Below are positions 59,371 to 64,000 of a stretch of 64,000 nt of DNA, in pieces; position 1 is the stretch's first letter, and each line of letters opens with the position of its first letter. Origin of the DNA: Apus apus (Eukaryota; Chordata; Aves; Apodiformes; Apodidae). The notes beneath the pieces are model-generated. The model saw only the letters and a program-made list of their open reading frames with translations, searched no databases and was not told the DNA's origin. The DNA lies in assembly GCF_020740795.1 (NCBI RefSeq), contig NC_067305.1:310001-374000 (forward strand). The letters run 5' to 3'. A program made the translations under genes and the position numbers.

Positions 59371-59480
59371 TGACCAGTCGCCAGCCTGACGTGACCCCAT
59401 TCACTATCACCCTTTGAGCTTGACCCATCAGCCAGTTTCTCACCCAATGCATTGTGTGCTTGTCCGGCTGGATGCTGGAC
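59371..59480 (-). mobile_element. CR1 fragment, third copy of the head-to-head junction
   Basis: About 110 bases match the antisense CR1 next to the junction in the arms (right-arm 56316-56462). It begins abruptly at the outer boundary of the right arm. Confidence 0.88.
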
Positions 59481-59483
59481 GTT

Positions 59484-60878
59484 GTGTTTAGAAGGAAACT
59501 GTGAGAGACAGTATCAAAGGAGCCACAGGGAACTCCAGGCCGGCCAGTCTCGCCTCTGTGCCCGGCAAGATAATACAGCAGATCCTCCTGGAAAGTCTGC
59601 TAAGGCACATGGAAAATAAAGAGGTGATTTGTGACAGCCAACACGGCTTCACTAAGCCATACCTGACCAATCTGGTGGCCTTCCACAACAAGGCTACAGA
59701 GATGGTGGATGGTGGCAGAGCAACTGATGTCATCTACCTGGATTGGTGCAAGGCGTTTGACACTGTCCCGCATGGCATCCTGGTCTCCAAACTGGCAAGG
59801 CATGGATTTGACAGATGGACCACTCAGTGGATAAGAAATTGGCTGGATGGCTGCACCCAGAGAGTTTTGGTCAATGGCTCAATGTCCAAATGGATGCAGG
59901 TGATCAGTGGTGTCCCTCATGGGTCAATATTTGGACCAGTGCTGTTTAACATCTTTGTTGGAGACATGGACAGCGGGATTGAGTGTATCCTCATCATGTT
60001 TGCTGTGATACCAAACTGTGTGGTGTGGTTGACACCCAAGAGGGAAGGGACACCATCTAGAGGGACCTTCACAGGCTGGAGAGCTGGTCCTGTGGCAACC
60101 TCATGAAGTTCAACAAGGCCAAGTGCAAGGTCCTGCATTTGGGTTGGTGTAACCCCAGGCACAAACATAGGCTGGGTGGAGAATGGCTGGAGAGCATCCC
60201 TGAGGAGAAGGACTTGGGGGTGGTAGTTGATGAGAAGCTCGACATGAGCCACCAGTGTGTGCTGGAGTCAAGAGAACCAATTGCATCCTGGGCTGCATCA
60301 GAAGAAGTGTGGCCAGCAGGGCCAGGGAGGGGATTCTGCCCCTCTACTCTGCTCTGGTGAGGCCACACCTGGAATACTTTGTACAGTTCTGGTGCCCTCA
60401 GCATAAGAAAGATAAAGACATGTTGGAGAGGGTCCAGACAAGGGCCACCAAGATGATCAAAGACCTGGAGCAGCTCTGCTATGAGGACAGGTTTAGAGAA
60501 TTGGGGCTGTTCAGCCTAGAGAAGAGAAGGCTCCGAGGAGATCTTAGAGCACCTTCCAGTACTTGAAAGGGGCCTAGAGGAAAGCTGGGGAGGGGCTTTT
60601 CATCAGAGAAGATAGTGATAGGACAAGGGGTAATGGTTTTAAACTGAGGGGAGATTTAGTTTAGATATTAGGAAGAAATTATTCACTAGAAGGGTGATGA
60701 GGAACTGGAATGGGTTGCCCAGGGAGGTTGTCGATGCCCCATCCCTGGAGGTTTTTAAGGCCAGTTTGGACAAGGTTTTGTGCAACCTGGTCTAGTGGTT
60801 CCCTGCTTATGGCAGGCGGGTTGGAACTGGGTGATCTTTAATGTGCCTTCCAACCTTAATGATTCTATGATTCTATGA
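59484..60878 (+). mobile_element. CR1 LINE running to a complete 3' end
   Basis: The first 385 bases are nearly identical to 56467-56812. Instead of breaking after QRV, the frame continues with [28 protein letters not shown], then the palm and thumb regions in shifted frames ([44 protein letters not shown]). It ends at 60878 with the CR1 tail GATTCTATGATTCTATGAT. Where YADD-like catalytic residues are expected the sequence is degraded. It lies directly against the ERV1, within its gag as far as can be seen. Confidence 0.9.
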
Positions 60879-61499
60879 TCTGGAAGAGGTGGCAAAATTA
60901 TTTGAATTAATAGTTAAGAATCTGAATCCAGACTGGATGGATACAGATCTGATGCTGGATGCCTTAACAGAAGGAGAGAAGGAATTGGTCATAAGTACAG
61001 ATAAAACCCATGTCCAGTCACAAATAAATTCCTGAATGTTCCAGGAGCCGTAGATGCATATATTCCAATAACTGATCCAGGGTGGGACCCCAGTGTAGCA
61101 GGGGAGTATGAAATGTTAAAATGATATCAAGGGTGGATCAAATTTGGACTTGAGAGAGCTATACTGAAAGCTGTAACGTGGGCTAATTTATATTTGGTGA
61201 AACAGGGACAGGAAACTACAGAAAATTAAAGAACTAGACAATAGACATTTGGAAAAGTTAATGGAAGAAGCATGGAGAGTGTATAGGAACAGAGATGGAG
61301 ATACAGCTTTTTTTTAACTAAACAAAATCAGGTGCCTTGAGGAAGGGGGAGAGGAATGACCCTGAGGGGAAGAGGGAATCAGCATCAGCCCCTGAGGTCA
61401 GATCAGTGTGCATATTGCAGAGAAACAGGACATTGGAAAAGATATTGCCCTGGGCGTGGATCCCCCCAGATGGCAGCAGCTATGGCTGCTGCACAGTGA
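60879..61499 (+). pseudogene. ERV1 gag 3' part with CCHC nucleocapsid
   Basis: Broken capsid-like sequence (LNPDWMDTDLMLDALTEGEK, LEKLMEEAWRVYRNRDGD, with stops between) leads to a single zinc knuckle CAYCRETGHWKRYC at 61407-61448, the one-knuckle pattern of gammaretroviruses. The gag frame then meets TGA at 61497-61499 and protease continues in the same frame. The 5' part of gag is absent; CR1 sequence lies in its place. Confidence 0.8.
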
Positions 61500-62045
61500 C
61501 AGGGACCTGGGGAATCTGCCTCAGCAGATCTACTGGTTAAAGTAAAGCTGGGGGAAAAGGGACAAGAAGCAAAATTTTTGGTTGACACTGGTGCATCATG
61601 TTCTGCATTAAACCAGGAATTAGTACCAAAAGATCAGGATTTTGTGACTGTAATGGGAGCTACTGGCCAACAAGAGAAGGCATTTTTCCTGCAACCTCTG
61701 AAATATGAATTAGAGAAGCATGTGGGCATTCATAAATTTTTGTACATGCCAGGATCACCTAAACCGTTGTTGGGTAGAGACCTGTTGGAGCAATTAGGAG
61801 CAAAAATAATATTTGATAAAGGGAAAATTGAACTGACAGTTGGAGAGGATCAGCTAATGGAAATCCTAAGCCTAGCCCTAATACACACACCAGCTAAGTC
61901 AAATTTGCCTGAAGAAATAATAAATCAAGTGTATTTTGCATTATGGGCATCTGAGGTTCCAGGGAAGGCAAAGAATGCAGCCCCAGTAGTAGTAAAATTG
62001 AGATCAGGAGCTTCAGCCCGTGAAAATAAAACAAGTATCCATTAA
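61500..62045 (+). pseudogene. ERV1 protease and RT leader
   Basis: The frame open from the gag stop contains FLVDTGASCSALNQEL (active-site LVDTGAS at about 61579-61599) and PKPLLGRDLLEQLGAKI, typical of gamma-type protease. It ends in a stop at 62043-62045, and the reverse transcriptase continues in another frame. Confidence 0.85.
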
Positions 62046-62047
62046 GA

Positions 62048-62985
62048 TTGGAGGATCAAAAAGGAATAAAGGAAATGATTGACAAATTTCTAAAGTATAA
62101 ATTACTAATTGAATGTGAATCAGAATATAATACTCCCATTCTACCAATTCAGAAAACAGATGGCAAAAGTTACAGGTTAGTGCAGGATTTAAGAGCAATA
62201 AACAAAAGCACTAAGGATATACATCCAGTGATGGCCAACCCGTATACTTTGCTAACCGAACTTAAAGATGATCTGATATGGTTCACCATTCTAGATTTAA
62301 AGGATGCCTTATTCTGCCTAAGTCTAGCCAGAGAGAGTCTGCATCTGTTTGTATTTGAATGGGGAAACTCTGATTCAGGAAGGAAGTCTCAGCTGACATG
62401 GACAGTGTTGCCACAAGGATTTAAGAACAGTTCAACTATTTTTGGAAATCAATTAGCAAGGGAACTTGAGAGTTGGGAGCCCTCAGACACAGGAGGAATT
62501 TTACTCCAGTATGTGGATGATATGCTATTAGCCACTAGAACAAAAGAAAGCTGCATGAACTGGATTGTGAGTCTGTTGAACTTCCTGGGTCTTAATAGAT
62601 ACCGAGTCTCTCAACAGAAAACCCAGCTGATACAACAAGTCATCTATTAGGGATATGAGGTTTCCAGAGAACAAGGGACATTGGGGAAGGACTGAAAATA
62701 AGGCATCTGCCAGACATCCCTGCCCCAACTGGTAAAAGAACTACAGACATTCTTGGGAATGACAGGTTGGTGTCAACTCTGTATCTGTAACTATGGACTT
62801 TTACTAAAACCACTGTATGAATTGATGAAAAGGAGTCAGTCCAAATTGGTATGGACTGGTGAGACACGAAGGGCGTTTCAGCAGCTCAAACAAGAGCTAA
62901 TGAGAGCCCCTGCACTGGACTGCCTGACATCTCAAAGCCATTTTGGCTATTTTCACATGAAAGACAAGAAATAGCACTGAGAGTA
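62048..62985 (+). pseudogene. ERV1 reverse transcriptase, broken
   Basis: LVQDLRAINKSTKDIHPVMA, TILDLKDALFCLSLA, LPQGFKNSSTIFGNQLAREL and the catalytic YVDDMLLA are visible. A stop at 62648-62650 ends the main frame, and the remainder (TFLGMTGWC, KPLYELMK, AFQQLKQELMRAPAL) is in other frames with further stops. The gamma-type order and motifs are clear. It cannot give a full-length enzyme as it stands. Confidence 0.88.
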
Positions 62986-64000
62986 TTAGCACAAAAGCTT
63001 GGCCCCTCTATAAACGAGCTTTGGCATACTTCTCCAAACAACTCAGGAAGTCAGGAAAGGATGGCCCAGCTGTCTCCCAGCCATAGCTGCAGTTGTCCTT
63101 AATATCCAAGAAGCCTGAAAATTTACCATGGGGCAAAAGCTAACAGTGCTAGTCTCTCACAGAGTCTCTGTGGTGTTTGAACAAAAGGGTGGTCACTGGC
63201 TGTCAACCCAGAGATTTCTGAAATATCAGGCAATCATGGTAGAACAAGATGATATACAAATTGTGGTGAGTAATATTGTCAACCCAGCTTCCTTCCTCAG
63301 TGGGATCCCCAAAGAACCAGTGGTGCACGACTGCCTGGAAACAATGGAAGCAACATACTCCAGTTGGCCTGACCTGAAAAAGAAAAACTTGAGGATGCTG
63401 ATGACTCCTGGTTCACTGATGGGAGCAGCTTTGTAAAGCAAGGGGAGTGCAAAGCGGGGTATGCAATAACCACCACCCAACAGGTAATAGAGTCAAAACC
63501 CCTACCCTCAGGAACTTCAGCCCAAGAGGCAGAAATAATAGCCCTGAGTCATGCTTTAGAACTAGCAAAAGGGAAGAAAGTAAATATTTGGACTGATTCA
63601 AAATATGCTTTTGGAGTAGTACATGCCCATGGAACAATTTGGAAAGAACAAAGACTACTGACTGCACAAGGGAAACAAATAAAACATGCTGAGGAAACCT
63701 TAAGGCTCCTAGAAGCTGTACAACTATGAGAAAAGGTAGCCACAATGCACTGCCAGGGGCATCAAAAGGGAAACACAGATCCAGAGATGGGAAATGCACG
63801 AGCTGATCGAGAGGCACAATGAGTGGCAGGAGGAGCAAAAGTTAAAATTGCATCCTTGATTCCAGACAGTAGAATACAAATAGAGGTGAAACCAAATTAT
63901 TCCAAGGAAGATGTGAAACTGATTGAGGATTTAGATGGTAAGGAACAGGAGAATGAACGGGCTCAAGTGGCAGACGGTCGCTTAGTAGCGTCATCTAATT
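62986..64000 (+). pseudogene. ERV1 connection domain and RNase H, broken
   Basis: Connection-domain sequence (VVFEQKGGHWLSTQRFLKYQ) is followed by RNase H with WFTDGSSFVKQGECKAGYA, SAQEAEIIALSHALELAKGK and WTDSKYAFGVVHAHG. In-frame stops interrupt it at about 63727 (TGA) and 63819 (TGA). Sequence toward the start of integrase may follow, but the window ends before any integrase motif is visible. Confidence 0.85.

Overview
The window looks like avian nuclear DNA. It carries many CR1 LINE copies with the bird-type 3' end (a short ATTCTATG-type repeat), endogenous retroviruses of three classes (ERVL, ERVK, ERV1), and the start of a bird-type family-14 olfactory receptor. It also carries intron-bearing vertebrate gene pieces (TMEM209-like, ANKRD26-like). 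A 100-N run shows a scaffolded assembly. Almost everything recognisable is repeat, retrovirus or broken gene. That density would suit a sex-specific W or another poorly recombining region, but the chromosome cannot be told from this sequence.

Layout. 1-750 is minisatellite and polypyrimidine DNA. 213-6653 is the left arm of a large inverted repeat whose right arm is 53154-59370. The arms are about 6.2-6.4 kb, roughly 99% identical where compared, and separated by 46.5 kb. Both inner edges of the spacer abut GC/CpG-rich, promoter-like DNA (6930-7450 and 52690-53120). Inside the spacer, in order: two TMEM209 exons (8908-9221); ERVK gag remnants on the minus strand (9.8-12 kb); the assembly gap; a CR1 ORF1/endonuclease fragment; a candidate small secreted-protein gene on the minus strand (18.58-20.30 kb); a short inverted repeat around 22-23 kb; a diverged LTR; and a degenerate satellite of about 52 bp units (25.55-27.0 kb).

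The centre is a nest of retroviruses. An old decayed ERVL (27.2-39.0 kb) was interrupted by a full-length, env-less element with a tRNA-Leu primer site (27837-36535, 5-bp duplication GGCTG, open gag and pol frames). It was also interrupted by an inverted solo LTR of the same family (37682-38763, 5-bp duplication GGTGC). Beyond it lie CR1 pieces, a G-run with quadruplex potential, an olfactory receptor 5' fragment cut off at an ERVK LTR, ANKRD26-like pseudogene pieces in two orientations, more CR1, and a promoter-like region.

After the right arm, 59371-60878 is a third copy of the CR1 junction found in both arms. It runs on into a complete CR1 3' end that sits directly against a gamma-type ERV1 gag-pro-pol (60879 to the window end) broken by stops. 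The only large frames that look intact are the gag and pol of the 27.8-36.5 kb element. No tRNA, rRNA or CRISPR array was seen.
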